Positions 42,586 to 51,879 of a stretch of DNA of 64,000 nt are shown here, piece by piece (within the stretch, counting starts at the first letter, position 1; each line of letters begins with the position of its first letter). The notes beneath the pieces are model-generated. The model worked only from the letters and a program-made list of their open reading frames with translations. It did not search any database and was not told the DNA's origin. The translations under genes and the position numbers were made by a program. This DNA comes from CAYXVJ01 sp964558445 (GTDB taxonomy: Bacteria > Bacillota > Clostridia > Saccharofermentanales > Fastidiosipilaceae). The stretch is taken from NCBI GenBank assembly GCA_964558445.1, contig CAZLEA010000004.1, positions 1 through 64,000 on the forward strand, given 5' to 3'.

Positions 42586-45213
42586 TTAGATACCGGTCTT
42601 GATCTCATAAGTACCGGCAGCGAGGTCCAAATTGATAGCACCTTCGTGCAACACACCGTTTAGTGTGTAGCTGCCTTCATTTGCTATCTGGACACTTGCC
42701 TCTGCCATGGCAGGAATCGTGATGATGTAGAGAATCCCATCCTCCTCATAACGCCAGGCACTCTTGTAGAGTCCGTACGCAGAGCGATAGCTCATGGTGA
42801 AGTGGCTGAGTCGCTTATCCGGCATCGGCGCGATCCGTGCGGCACGGAAGCCCGGTTGATCCTCCAGAGGATTGATACCGCCAAGGTAGCGGTACATCCA
42901 CTCGACGATGACGCCGTACGCATAGTGGTTCATGCTGTTCATGCCGGTATCGCTCACGAGGCCGTCTTCTCGTACCGAGTTCCAGCGCTCCCAAACGGTG
43001 GTCGCTCCCATATTGATTGCATAGAGCCAGCCCGGATAGGCTTCGTTCAGCAGCAGGTTCACGGCATAGTCGTGTAGCCCGTGATCGGACAAGGTTGGGC
43101 AGAGATAAGCGGTGCCGACAAATCCGGTAGCCAGATGACCGTTGTTCTCGTCTAGCAAGCGCTTCAAATCGGCGATGACCGGTGCCTTCTCTTCCGGTGC
43201 GAGTATACCGAAGTGGAGCGCTAGGATCTGGGCGGTCTGTGTCTGTATCTTGCAGCGGCCGTCCGTCTCGAAGTATTCTCGGACAAACGCTGCTCTTATC
43301 TCTTGTGCAAGCGTTTCGTAGGCTGCGGCATCCTCGGTATAACCCAAGACCTTGGCGGCCTTGGCCGTCAGCATTGTAGAGTAGAAGTAGTAGGCAGACG
43401 AGATATAGTGCGGATCGGTCCCGCCAAACGAGCTGTTGTGCTCCGGATCGCGGAGGTTGTCCGGGTTATCGAGTGCGAGCCAGTCGCCGAAGTGGAAGCC
43501 GTGCTGCCAGAGCCTCTTCCCACTGCACTCTTGATCATCTACACCCTTGATATAATCCACCCAGAGCCTCATGTTCTCGTAGTGGCCGCGAAGCAGTTCC
43601 TTGTCACCGTATTGGGTATAGAGCACCCAGGGGATGACGGTCGCTGCATCCGCCCATGCGGCAGAGGCAGAACTGTCACCGAAGGCGATTCCCTCGGGTG
43701 CGGCGACGCGGATGAAGTCCGGTACGACGTGCGGTACGGCGCCGCCTCTGACACGCTGCTCCTTCAACATATCGTGGAGATACTTGTTGAAGAAGGCTGC
43801 CGTATCCATATTGAACGAAGCCGTGCGAGCGAAGACTTGTGCGTCGCCCGTCCAGCCCATCCGCTCGTCTCGCTGCGGACAATCGGTCGGAACATCCAAG
43901 AAGTTGCCCTTCTGGCCCCAGAGCGCGTTCGAGAAGAGCTTGTTGACCTTCTCATGTCCGGTCTCGATCGAACCGGTTTGCCTAAGTTCGGAGTAGACGA
44001 CTTCCGCGACGAAGTCTTCCGGCCTTATCTCGCTGACACCGGTCACCTTCACATAGCGGAAACCGTAGAAGGTGAAGTAGGGCCTTACGACTCGTTCCTC
44101 GCCATCCGAGATATAGCTGTATTCCGCCTTGGCAGAGCGTAGGTTATCGCGGTAGAAATTACCTTCTTGCAGCAACTCGCCGAATTGGAGGTAGACTCTG
44201 CTGCCTTGCGGCTCGCGGACACAGAAGCGTAGCCAGCCGGTCAGAACCTGGCCGAAGTCGAGCACGTCTTCGCCGGCAGGTGTACGAATCAGTTTGGGCT
44301 CTCTAATCTCCTCCATCACGATGAGCGGGGGACTCAGGCGGTCCTCCAAATGGTCGTAGGAATAGTCGTAGGAGACCGCGAGGCTTGCATCCGAGAGGTC
44401 CGCCGCTGTCGTACTGCGCCCCTTGATATCCAGGTTTGCATCGACATGCTCGCCGTCATAGATGCTGCTCTCCAGAACGAGAGAGGGCAGAGCAAGCCAG
44501 GACTCGTCCGTCTTGATCGTCTCTTGGCTGCCGTCCGTATAGCGGATCTCCAGATCCAGCAGGAGGGAGAAGTGATCGCCCATCAATTCGTCCTTGTCGG
44601 CGACGAAGCTGAAGCGCCCCTTGTACCAGCCGTTGCCCAGTAGACTGCCGATGGCGTTCTCGCCCTCCTGCAAGTACTCGGTAACATCATAAGTGGATAC
44701 TTGGATCCATTCGTTGTAATCGTTGAAGTAGGGGCTGAGGTATTCGTCGCCGACCTTCTCTCCGTTGATCTCGACCTCGTAGAGTCCGAGACCCGTGACG
44801 TAGAGCCTGGCATCTTCGATCTCGCGATCGACCGTGAAATTCTTGTGGAAGTAAGGATGTCTCTTCTGGCTAAACGGCGCAGTGATCCACTGCCCTTGGA
44901 ACGGCAGACCCATGAGCCCGGTCTCGAAATAAGCTGTTTCGCTTCGGTGTACCGTATTCTGCAGGTCTTCAGTCAGGACTTGCCAGTAGTAGCGCGTCTT
45001 GGGTTCCGGTGTCCATTCGGGACTAAATGCGTGCGGCATGATATCTGCTCGCATACCGGAATCGTAGAGGACGTGCTCCAGATTCGGGTCGGAAGCCAAG
45101 AGCACTCGGTAGCCTCTCGCCTTCTGCTGACTGACCCATGAGAAGCTAAGCGGCTTCAATTGATAGCCGACGGGATTCGTGAGATGTGCGGTTTGCAAAT
45201 CGCTGATAAACAT
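42586..45213 (-). CDS. alpha-L-rhamnosidase, glycoside hydrolase family 78
   Basis: 875 residues. N-terminal beta-sandwich domains are followed by the (alpha/alpha)6 barrel with the GH78 signature CPQRDERMGWTGDAQ, which carries the catalytic acidic residues, and by a C-terminal beta domain. It releases terminal L-rhamnose from plant glycosides and rhamnogalacturonan. No signal peptide is present, so it works in the cytoplasm. ATG 45213 has GGAG 8 bases upstream. It follows the AraC gene on the same strand by 87 bases and is probably controlled by it. Confidence 0.93.
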   Translation of the reverse strand: MFISDLQTAHLTNPVGYQLKPLSFSWVSQQKARGYRVLLASDPNLEHVLYDSGMRADIMPHAFSPEWTPEPKTRYYWQVLTEDLQNTVHRSETAYFETGLMGLPFQGQWITAPFSQKRHPYFHKNFTVDREIEDARLYVTGLGLYEVEINGEKVGDEYLSPYFNDYNEWIQVSTYDVTEYLQEGENAIGSLLGNGWYKGRFSFVADKDELMGDHFSLLLDLEIRYTDGSQETIKTDESWLALPSLVLESSIYDGEHVDANLDIKGRSTTAADLSDASLAVSYDYSYDHLEDRLSPPLIVMEEIREPKLIRTPAGEDVLDFGQVLTGWLRFCVREPQGSRVYLQFGELLQEGNFYRDNLRSAKAEYSYISDGEERVVRPYFTFYGFRYVKVTGVSEIRPEDFVAEVVYSELRQTGSIETGHEKVNKLFSNALWGQKGNFLDVPTDCPQRDERMGWTGDAQVFARTASFNMDTAAFFNKYLHDMLKEQRVRGGAVPHVVPDFIRVAAPEGIAFGDSSASAAWADAATVIPWVLYTQYGDKELLRGHYENMRLWVDYIKGVDDQECSGKRLWQHGFHFGDWLALDNPDNLRDPEHNSSFGGTDPHYISSAYYFYSTMLTAKAAKVLGYTEDAAAYETLAQEIRAAFVREYFETDGRCKIQTQTAQILALHFGILAPEEKAPVIADLKRLLDENNGHLATGFVGTAYLCPTLSDHGLHDYAVNLLLNEAYPGWLYAINMGATTVWERWNSVREDGLVSDTGMNSMNHYAYGVIVEWMYRYLGGINPLEDQPGFRAARIAPMPDKRLSHFTMSYRSAYGLYKSAWRYEEDGILYIITIPAMAEASVQIANEGSYTLNGVLHEGAINLDLAAGTYEIKTGI

Positions 45214-45300
45214 AGTCTTACTCCTCTTATTCAATTGATGGGTTGGTGTTTGGGGTCTGTTTGGCCCTTATATTAACATAAGTAGCTTCTAGATAAATCG

Positions 45301-46080
45301 CTAGTTCGTCTTGTCGCGAACCGTGCTGGGCGAGCGTCCAGTATGCCGCTTGAACATACGTGAGAAGGCAGAGATATCCGGGTATCCTACCTGGCTTGCA
45401 ATCTCGCCGATCGATTGATCGCTGTGGCGAAGCAGCGCCTCGGCCTTGTTCATGCGAAGATTGAGCAGATACTGCTGAGGCGATCGCTGCATCTCCTCGG
45501 TAAACAAATGAGTGAGGTAGCTTCGATCAAGCCCCATGTTCTCGGCGATTCGAGCGATGCGAACGTCGCGATGGTAATTGGACTCGATGTAGTTCCTGGC
45601 GATGCGTACGTAGCGCGAGCCCCGTTCGTCTCTTGGCGCCACTTCGGCAAGCTCCATGGTGGCCAAGACTTCGTAGAGCTTGGCGCAGAGATAGAATTCA
45701 TGGATCGTGGCCTCTGCTGCCTGCTGCATCTCGCGAAATAGTCTGTCACAGGCCGGTGCATCGTAGACCGTGCCGGTGAGGGCGGAGGCGATCAAGTCGT
45801 TGGTATCGAAGCCGATCCAGGAGTAGAACCAAGGCGTTGTAGCATCTGCGATATAAGTCGTCACTTCTCCGGGTCGAATCAAGAAGATTTGGCCCTCTGA
45901 TACCGGATGCGCACCGGCTTCGTTGTAGAGGACACCCGACCCCTCGTGCACATAATGCATGAGGTAGTAGCTTCTTATCTCCGGGCCATAGGCGTGTGAG
46001 GGCGGACAGGCTTGATAGCCACATATCAAGGGATTGATGTCTTTTAACTGTAAGTTTTCGATCATTTGTTCAACGATCAC
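45301..46080 (-). CDS. AraC family transcriptional regulator
   Basis: 259 residues: an N-terminal cupin sensor domain (GSGVLYNEAG, PGEVTTYIAD) and a C-terminal double helix-turn-helix (IARIAENMGLDRSYLTHLF and GEIASQVGYPDISAFSRMFK). The GTG start at 46080 has AGGAGG 9 bases upstream; a longer in-frame reading from 46152 lacks it. It is divergent from the GH4 gene and upstream of the rhamnosidase, so it is the likely local activator, responding to a sugar such as rhamnose or galactose. Confidence 0.9.
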   Translation of the reverse strand: MIVEQMIENLQLKDINPLICGYQACPPSHAYGPEIRSYYLMHYVHEGSGVLYNEAGAHPVSEGQIFLIRPGEVTTYIADATTPWFYSWIGFDTNDLIASALTGTVYDAPACDRLFREMQQAAEATIHEFYLCAKLYEVLATMELAEVAPRDERGSRYVRIARNYIESNYHRDVRIARIAENMGLDRSYLTHLFTEEMQRSPQQYLLNLRMNKAEALLRHSDQSIGEIASQVGYPDISAFSRMFKRHTGRSPSTVRDKTN

Positions 46081-46191
46081 GGATCTCTTCCTCCTGCTCG
46101 TCCAATCTGCATGCGATACATGCTGTCTCGATGCTTGGCTTCTGTATATCAAAATACCACATTATGCCAAAAACTTCTCACGCTTTGCCAT

Positions 46192-46236
46192 TTGAAGGGA
46201 GGAGCTCTAATGCTAAGATGGCAGCATCAATGATGC
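46192..46236 (+). promoter_or_regulatory. GH4 promoter with palindromic operator candidate
   Basis: TTGAAG (46192-46197) and TAAGAT (46214-46219) are 16 bases apart. Immediately downstream, GCATCA-A-TGATGC (46224-46236) is a perfect palindrome around one base, placed over the expected transcription start. It is a candidate repressor site. Confidence 0.5.
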
Positions 46237-46269
46237 GGTACGGTTTCGTACAGCGTGTAAGGAGTTAAT

Positions 46270-47592
46270 ATGGCTAAGATAACATTTATGGGTGCCGGCA
46301 GTACGGTATTCGCGCGTAACGTATTGGGAGACGTCATGGCTACGAAGGCGCTGACCGATTCCGTATTGGCCTTGTATGACATCGATGCAGAGCGCTTGAA
46401 GCAGAGTGAGGCGATTCTGACCGCAATTGCCGCGGCGCTTGATAGCCCGGCCAAGATCGAAGTTTATCACGGTGTGGAGAATCGCAAGGATGCACTTCGC
46501 GGTGCGGACTTCGTCGTCAATGCTATCCAGGTCGGCGGTTACGATCCGGCCACGATCGTGGACTTCGAGATCCCGAAGAAGTACGGTCTGCGTCAGACGA
46601 TTGCGGACACGCTCGGTATCGGCGGTATCATGAGAAACCTGCGTACGATCCCGGTGATGGCCGAATTCGCACGCGACATCGAGGAAGTCTGTCCCGATGC
46701 ATGGCTCTTGAACTACACGAATCCGATGGCCGTCTTGACCGGCTACATGCTGCGTCACACGGACGTGAAGACCGTGGGTCTCTGTCACAGCGTTCAGGTC
46801 TGCAGCCGTGATCTGCTCAGAAGCCTGGATATGGCCGACAAGATCGATGGTCGCAGAGAGCTGATCGCCGGTATCAATCACATGGGGTGGCTGCTCGAGA
46901 TCCAGGATAAGTACGGTAACGACCTTTATCCCGAGATCAAGCGCCGCGCCAAGGAGAAGAACGCAAACGAGAAGCACCACGATATGGTTCGCTACGACTA
47001 CATCGACAAGTTCGGTTACTACTGCACCGAGTCGAGCGAGCACAATGCGGAGTATAACCCCTATTACATCAAGAGCCAGTACCCCGAGCTCATCGACCGC
47101 TTCAACATCCCGCTAGATGAGTACCCCCGCCGCTGCATCGCACAGATCGCCGGCTGGAAGGATGAGTATCAGAATCTGATCGGTGAGACGCGTATCGCTC
47201 ATGAGCGTAGCCACGAGTACGGTTCTTATATCATGGAAGCGATGGTGACCGGCAATCCCTTCAAGATCGGCGGTAACGTCTTGAACACCGGCGGCTTGAT
47301 CAGCAACTTGCCGCACGAGGCCTGCGTCGAAGTCCCCTGCATGGTCGATCGCATGGGCGTCAACCCGACCCGTGTCGGTGCCTTGCCGCCACAGCTGGCC
47401 GCGATGAACATGACCAACATCAACACGCAGCTGTTGACGATCGAAGCCGCAGCGACCCTGAAGCGCGAGCACATCTATCATGCTGCCTTCTTGGATCCGC
47501 ATACGGCCGCTGAACTGCCGCTCGACAAGATCGTGGCGATGGTAGACGAGATGCTAGAAGCACATGCACAGTGGCTGCCGACCTATAAGTAA
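46270..47592 (+). CDS. glycoside hydrolase family 4 (alpha-galactosidase-like)
   Basis: A 440-residue NAD+- and Mn2+-dependent glycosidase: a Rossmann start with GAGSTVF (8-14), NYTNPM (149-154) and the metal-binding pair C172-H173 in GLCHSVQ. LCHSVQ resembles the MelA alpha-galactosidase branch rather than 6-phospho-glucosidases. The redox mechanism cuts alpha-galactosides in the cytoplasm. AAGGAG lies upstream, divergent from araC. Alpha-galacturonidase activity is an alternative in a pectin setting. Confidence 0.88.
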   Translation: MAKITFMGAGSTVFARNVLGDVMATKALTDSVLALYDIDAERLKQSEAILTAIAAALDSPAKIEVYHGVENRKDALRGADFVVNAIQVGGYDPATIVDFEIPKKYGLRQTIADTLGIGGIMRNLRTIPVMAEFARDIEEVCPDAWLLNYTNPMAVLTGYMLRHTDVKTVGLCHSVQVCSRDLLRSLDMADKIDGRRELIAGINHMGWLLEIQDKYGNDLYPEIKRRAKEKNANEKHHDMVRYDYIDKFGYYCTESSEHNAEYNPYYIKSQYPELIDRFNIPLDEYPRRCIAQIAGWKDEYQNLIGETRIAHERSHEYGSYIMEAMVTGNPFKIGGNVLNTGGLISNLPHEACVEVPCMVDRMGVNPTRVGALPPQLAAMNMTNINTQLLTIEAAATLKREHIYHAAFLDPHTAAELPLDKIVAMVDEMLEAHAQWLPTYK

Positions 47593-47647
47593 GTCGACAC
47601 CGATTCATCAAATCCTTAGGTGAATTAACAAGCGAAATCAACGATCG

Positions 47648-47682
47648 AAGGACCTTGGCCGTGACCGGCCGGGGTCCTTTTT
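47648..47682 (+). terminator. Rho-independent terminator after the GH4 gene
   Basis: AAGGACC (47648-47654) pairs with GGTCCTT (47673-47679), with an inner GGCC/GGCC stem and a TTTTT tail to 47682. Confidence 0.9.
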
Positions 47683-47783
47683 GGCATTACTTACAAATTG
47701 ATCCCAGTTGTTTTGGGTGATATGACCAGAGCTCGCGAGATAAGCTGCACAAAGAACTTCACGATCCTTTTACAATTCAAGGG

Positions 47784-47812
47784 TGGTCATTGTTCAATGT
47801 GCATAGTATAAT
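47784..47812 (+). promoter_or_regulatory. promoter for the EF-G-like gene
   Basis: A weak TGGTCA -35 (47784-47789) and a consensus TATAAT -10 (47807-47812) lie 17 bases apart, about 69 bases before the start. Confidence 0.5.
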
Positions 47813-47880
47813 AAACGAACGAGACGCGAGAGAATAGATAATTTGATCGTGTCAACGAATTAGGATTGGGGGAATAGGAT

Positions 47881-49956
47881 ATGAAACAATATCCCGCATC
47901 GCAGATCCGTAATGTGGCTGTACTAGGCCATAGCGGATCAGGTAAGACGTCTTTCGCTGAGGCTGTACTCTACAGCGCGAAGGTCACGGACCGCCTGGGT
48001 CGAACCAACGACGGTAACACCGTAATGGATTTCGATCCTGAAGAAACCCGACGCCACATTAGCATCACGACCGCTATGGCAGCGCTGGACTGGAAGGGAA
48101 CGAAGATCAACCTTCTCGACACGCCGGGTGATTTTGACTTCATGGGTGAAGTCATGCAAGCATTACGGGTCACAGATTCCAGTCTCATTATGATTTCGGC
48201 CAGAAGCGGAGTATCCGTAGGCGCTGAGAAATCCGTTCGTTACTCCCGTAAACAGAATATTCCTTTTGCTTTTTTTGTGAATAAGATGGATGACGCACAC
48301 GCGGACTTCGCCAAGGCTCTGACAGAGATTCAGGACTACGTGGGTTCGGGTGTTGTTCCGTTCATGATCCCCATCCACGATGACGGCAAGTTCGTTGCCT
48401 TCGTCGACTTGCTCGATCGCAAGTGCTATCGAGTCGGTGCCAAGGGTCAGACGGAAGCCTGCGAGACGCCCGCAGAGTACGAAGAGCAGGTAGAAGAGGC
48501 TTATCAGGCACTACGCGAAGTTGTCGCCGAGTCGTCCGAAGAACTCATGGAGAAGTACTTCTCGGATGAGGAGTTCACGGACGAGGAGATGCAACAGGGC
48601 ATCCGACAGACGATCCAGAGCGGTGATCTGCATCCTGTGTTCTTGGGCTCTTGTACCGAGAATCTGGCCGTGGCTCAGACGATGGACCGCATGGTCGAGT
48701 ATATGCCGTCACCTCTAGAGGGTAAGCAGGAAGTTGCGATCGATGCCAACGGCGATGCCGTGACGCTGGCCTGCGATCCGGACGGACCGCTTGCCGCGAT
48801 TGTATTCAAGACGAATTCCGACCCCTTCGTCGGCCGCATCACCTTCTTCAAGGTGGTATCCGGTACGGTGAAGCAGGGCGATACGCTATATAACGAGCAG
48901 CAGGAGCGCGACGAGCGCATCAGCAGCTTGCAGACCATGGTTGGTAAGAAGCCTGTTCCGCTGGACGTCCTCGGCGCCGGTGATATCGGCTCCACGACGA
49001 AGCTTCTGATTACGGCAACCGGTGATACGCTGACCCGCAAGGATAAACGTCTTCGTCTGGAGGGAATTGAGTTTCCTGTGCCGTCCTTTGCTATGGCGAT
49101 CTTACCCGTCACGAACGGTGATGAGGAGAAGATCATGAGCGGTCTTCAGAAACTTAGAGAAGAAGATCCGACCTTCATGGTTCGAAACGATCCCGAGACC
49201 AAACAGATGGTGCTGGCCGGACAGGGCGCAATGCAGCTCGATGTCCTACGTTCCAAGCTGCTTGCAAGGCAGAAGGTCGAATCGATTCTAGAGGAACCGC
49301 GTGTGCCCTATCGCGAGACGATTCGTAAGAAGGTGAAGGTCCAAGGCCGTCACAAGAAGCAATCCGGCGGTCACGGTCAATACGGTGATGTCTGGATCGA
49401 GTTCGAGCCGGGCGAGGACGAGGGCTTGACCTTCGAAGTCAAGACGGTCGGCGGCTCGGTGCCCAAGGCCTATAACCCTGCCGTTGAGAAGGGGCTGCTG
49501 GAAGCCATCGAGAAGGGCGTACTTGCCGGTTATCCGATGGTGAACCTCAAGGCGACTCTGGTCGACGGTTCTTACCACGATGTCGACTCGTCCGAGATGG
49601 CGTTCAAGATTGCGGCATCGCTTGCTTATCGAAGCGGTATCCCGCAGGCGAGTCCGATTCTGCTCGAACCGATCTCTGCGGTCAAGATCTATGTGCCGGA
49701 AGCACAACTGGGCGATATCATGTCCGATATCAATCAGAAGCGCGGCCGTATCATGGGTATTGAGGCCAAGAGCGAGGGTATACAGATGGTAGACGCGGAG
49801 ATTCCGACCTCCGAGATGTCTACTTACGCCACGGATCTGCGTTCGATGACGCAGGGCCGCGGTTGGTATCAAGTCGAGTTCGCCCGCTATGAGCCGGCGC
49901 CTCAACCGGTTGCCGACAAGGTAATTGCCGATACCAAGGCGAGAGAAGAAGCGTAG
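47881..49956 (+). CDS. elongation factor G-like translational GTPase (EF-G paralogue)
   Basis: 691 residues with the EF-G domain order: GTPase domain (P-loop GHSGSGKTS at 16-24; G3 DTPGD at 80-84; NKMD), beta-barrel domain II, then domains III-V (RKKVKVQGRHKKQSGGHGQYGDV, KAYNPAVEKG). The G3 loop has Asp at 84 where canonical translation factors have the catalytic His of DTPGH. It therefore belongs with the divergent EF-G-like paralogues rather than the main fusA, whose usual rpsL-rpsG-fusA-tuf context is also absent. Role unknown; it may act in ribosome recycling or under stress. It is followed 7 bases later by a PHP gene. Confidence 0.85.
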   Translation: MKQYPASQIRNVAVLGHSGSGKTSFAEAVLYSAKVTDRLGRTNDGNTVMDFDPEETRRHISITTAMAALDWKGTKINLLDTPGDFDFMGEVMQALRVTDSSLIMISARSGVSVGAEKSVRYSRKQNIPFAFFVNKMDDAHADFAKALTEIQDYVGSGVVPFMIPIHDDGKFVAFVDLLDRKCYRVGAKGQTEACETPAEYEEQVEEAYQALREVVAESSEELMEKYFSDEEFTDEEMQQGIRQTIQSGDLHPVFLGSCTENLAVAQTMDRMVEYMPSPLEGKQEVAIDANGDAVTLACDPDGPLAAIVFKTNSDPFVGRITFFKVVSGTVKQGDTLYNEQQERDERISSLQTMVGKKPVPLDVLGAGDIGSTTKLLITATGDTLTRKDKRLRLEGIEFPVPSFAMAILPVTNGDEEKIMSGLQKLREEDPTFMVRNDPETKQMVLAGQGAMQLDVLRSKLLARQKVESILEEPRVPYRETIRKKVKVQGRHKKQSGGHGQYGDVWIEFEPGEDEGLTFEVKTVGGSVPKAYNPAVEKGLLEAIEKGVLAGYPMVNLKATLVDGSYHDVDSSEMAFKIAASLAYRSGIPQASPILLEPISAVKIYVPEAQLGDIMSDINQKRGRIMGIEAKSEGIQMVDAEIPTSEMSTYATDLRSMTQGRGWYQVEFARYEPAPQPVADKVIADTKAREEA

Positions 49957-49963
49957 GCGATCG

Positions 49964-50872
49964 ATGTCTATCCATGATACAGGGGATCATAGCGCTGCAG
50001 TCAAACAAGCGCTTGTGCGGATGGAGGAGATCATGGCTCTCGGGCCGTGCGATCTGCATATCCATACGACGCACTCTGACGGGTATGTGAACCCCGCGAT
50101 GGTCGTCCAACGGGCGATCTTGCATGGGCTCCGTGCCTTCTCTGTAGCCGACCACGATACGACGAAGGCGATTATGGATGTGCATCACGTGCTCCATAAG
50201 CTCGACTTATTGGCGTTTCGACGCCCGATCTTCGTGCCGGCAGTGGAGGTTAGTGCGGAATACTTAGGTCAAGAGATTCATCTCTTGGCCTATTTCCCGT
50301 TCGGCGGCGAATACCGCCTGGAATCCTTCCTCGTGAACCAACAAGAGCGTAGAGAGGCGCGTAACCGCGCGATGTGCGAGAAGCTCATCCAACTGGGCTA
50401 CCCGATCACGTACAAGATGCTGACGGCCAGCACCGGGAATCTGGTCGGCCGCGAGCATATGGCGCTGGTACTGGTCCAAGAGGGCTACTATTCCAATCCG
50501 CAGATTTGCTATGCGGAATTGCTGGATTACGGCAAGCCGGCGTTCGTCCCCAGAGAGCTCGATCAGGCAGAGAATGTACTTCTTGTGCTCAGAAGAGCGG
50601 GAGCTGTTCCGGTACTGGCGCATCCGTTCAAGTACTTCTGGTTTCAAGATGAGGCGAAGGATCCTCTCTACTGCTTAGAAGAGCTGCGCGGGATGGGACT
50701 CGAAGGTGTTGAGACCGTGCATGGCCAGGCGACGGACGAGCAGATGGAACAGATCGCAACGATGGCCAAGGAGCTTGGACTTCTGCGAACATCGGGCAGC
50801 GACGTGCATCTGACCTATGCGGCCGCGATCAACAAGATTGCACAAGAGAAGTATAAGCACTTCCTCAACTGA
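49964..50872 (+). CDS. PHP domain phosphoesterase
   Basis: A 302-residue metal-dependent phosphoesterase of the PHP family. The four metal-binding motifs are present: DLHIHTTHSDG (H32, H34), VADHDT, VPAVEVS and LAHP...SGSDVH. Relatives hydrolyse 3',5'-nucleotides, oligoribonucleotides or histidinol phosphate. ATG 49964 lies 7 bases after the EF-G-like stop with a weak ribosome site (AGGCG), so the two genes are probably co-transcribed. Confidence 0.87.
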   Translation: MSIHDTGDHSAAVKQALVRMEEIMALGPCDLHIHTTHSDGYVNPAMVVQRAILHGLRAFSVADHDTTKAIMDVHHVLHKLDLLAFRRPIFVPAVEVSAEYLGQEIHLLAYFPFGGEYRLESFLVNQQERREARNRAMCEKLIQLGYPITYKMLTASTGNLVGREHMALVLVQEGYYSNPQICYAELLDYGKPAFVPRELDQAENVLLVLRRAGAVPVLAHPFKYFWFQDEAKDPLYCLEELRGMGLEGVETVHGQATDEQMEQIATMAKELGLLRTSGSDVHLTYAAAINKIAQEKYKHFLN

Positions 50873-50913
50873 CCCAAGGGGCAGGATAGAGGAATAGAGA
50901 GGAGTCAAGACAC

Positions 50914-51831
50914 ATGAGGAACATAAGATTGGGTCAGAGCGATCTGGCCGTTTCACAGATCGGGCTCGGCTGTATGCGTATGGCGGGTCTCAGCGTAGCC
51001 GATGCGTCCAGGGTCATCGAGACCGCACGGGAACAAGGCATCAACTTCTTCGACCATGCCGACATCTACGGCGGAGGCGACTCCGAACGCGTCTTCAGTA
51101 AGGCGATCGGTATGAATACCTCGGTACGAGAGCAGATTATCCTACAGAGCAAGGTTGGTATCCGCCAAGGTTACTACGACTTCTCATACGAGCACATCAT
51201 GAAGAGCGTCGATGGTATCTTGCATCGCTTGAACACCGATTATCTAGACGTCTTGCTACTGCATAGACCGGATGCGCTGATGGAGCCGGAGGAGGTCTCT
51301 AGGGCCTTTGATGAGCTACATAGTGCAGGTAAGGTACGGTGGTTTGGTGTCAGTAACTTCAATCAGAATCAGATGAAGCTTGCGTTTAGCCACAGTGAAT
51401 TCAAGATACAGGCGAATCAATTGCAGCTTAGCCTCGCACACCCCGACCTGATCACCGAAGGGACGAACGTGAACGTCACGAACGAAGATGGTTCGTCCAA
51501 GAGCAGCGCAGTGCTCGAGTACTGTCGCTTGGAGGAGATTACGGTACAGGCGTGGTCGCCGATGCAATACGGCCAGATCGAAGGGAACTTCCTGGAGAAC
51601 CCGGCCTACCAAGAGCTTGCGGAGAAGCTAGGCGAGATCGCCCAGCGAGAGGATCTATCCGTGGGTGCCGTCGCGATCGCCTGGTTGCTTCGTCATCCGG
51701 CGAGAGTCCAACCGATTATCGGCACCATGACGCCCGAGCGCATCCGAGCAATCTGCAAGGCCTCCGACTTCATGATGAGTCGCAGCGATTGGTACGGCTT
51801 GCTGAAGGCGGCAGGACATCCGGTACCCTAA
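50914..51831 (+). CDS. aldo/keto reductase
   Basis: A 305-residue NAD(P)H-dependent (beta/alpha)8 reductase with the catalytic tetrad D50, Y52 (FDHADIYG), K80 (QSKVG) and H117 (LLHRPD). It resembles the YdhF-like oxidoreductase branch; substrate unknown. GAGGAG precedes the ATG. No terminator is evident before the convergent membrane protein gene. Confidence 0.9.
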   Translation: MRNIRLGQSDLAVSQIGLGCMRMAGLSVADASRVIETAREQGINFFDHADIYGGGDSERVFSKAIGMNTSVREQIILQSKVGIRQGYYDFSYEHIMKSVDGILHRLNTDYLDVLLLHRPDALMEPEEVSRAFDELHSAGKVRWFGVSNFNQNQMKLAFSHSEFKIQANQLQLSLAHPDLITEGTNVNVTNEDGSSKSSAVLEYCRLEEITVQAWSPMQYGQIEGNFLENPAYQELAEKLGEIAQREDLSVGAVAIAWLLRHPARVQPIIGTMTPERIRAICKASDFMMSRSDWYGLLKAAGHPVP

Positions 51832-51879
51832 ACGAGGGACATAGTCACGACCAATTGATCTGAATCGAAGCGCGGTTAA

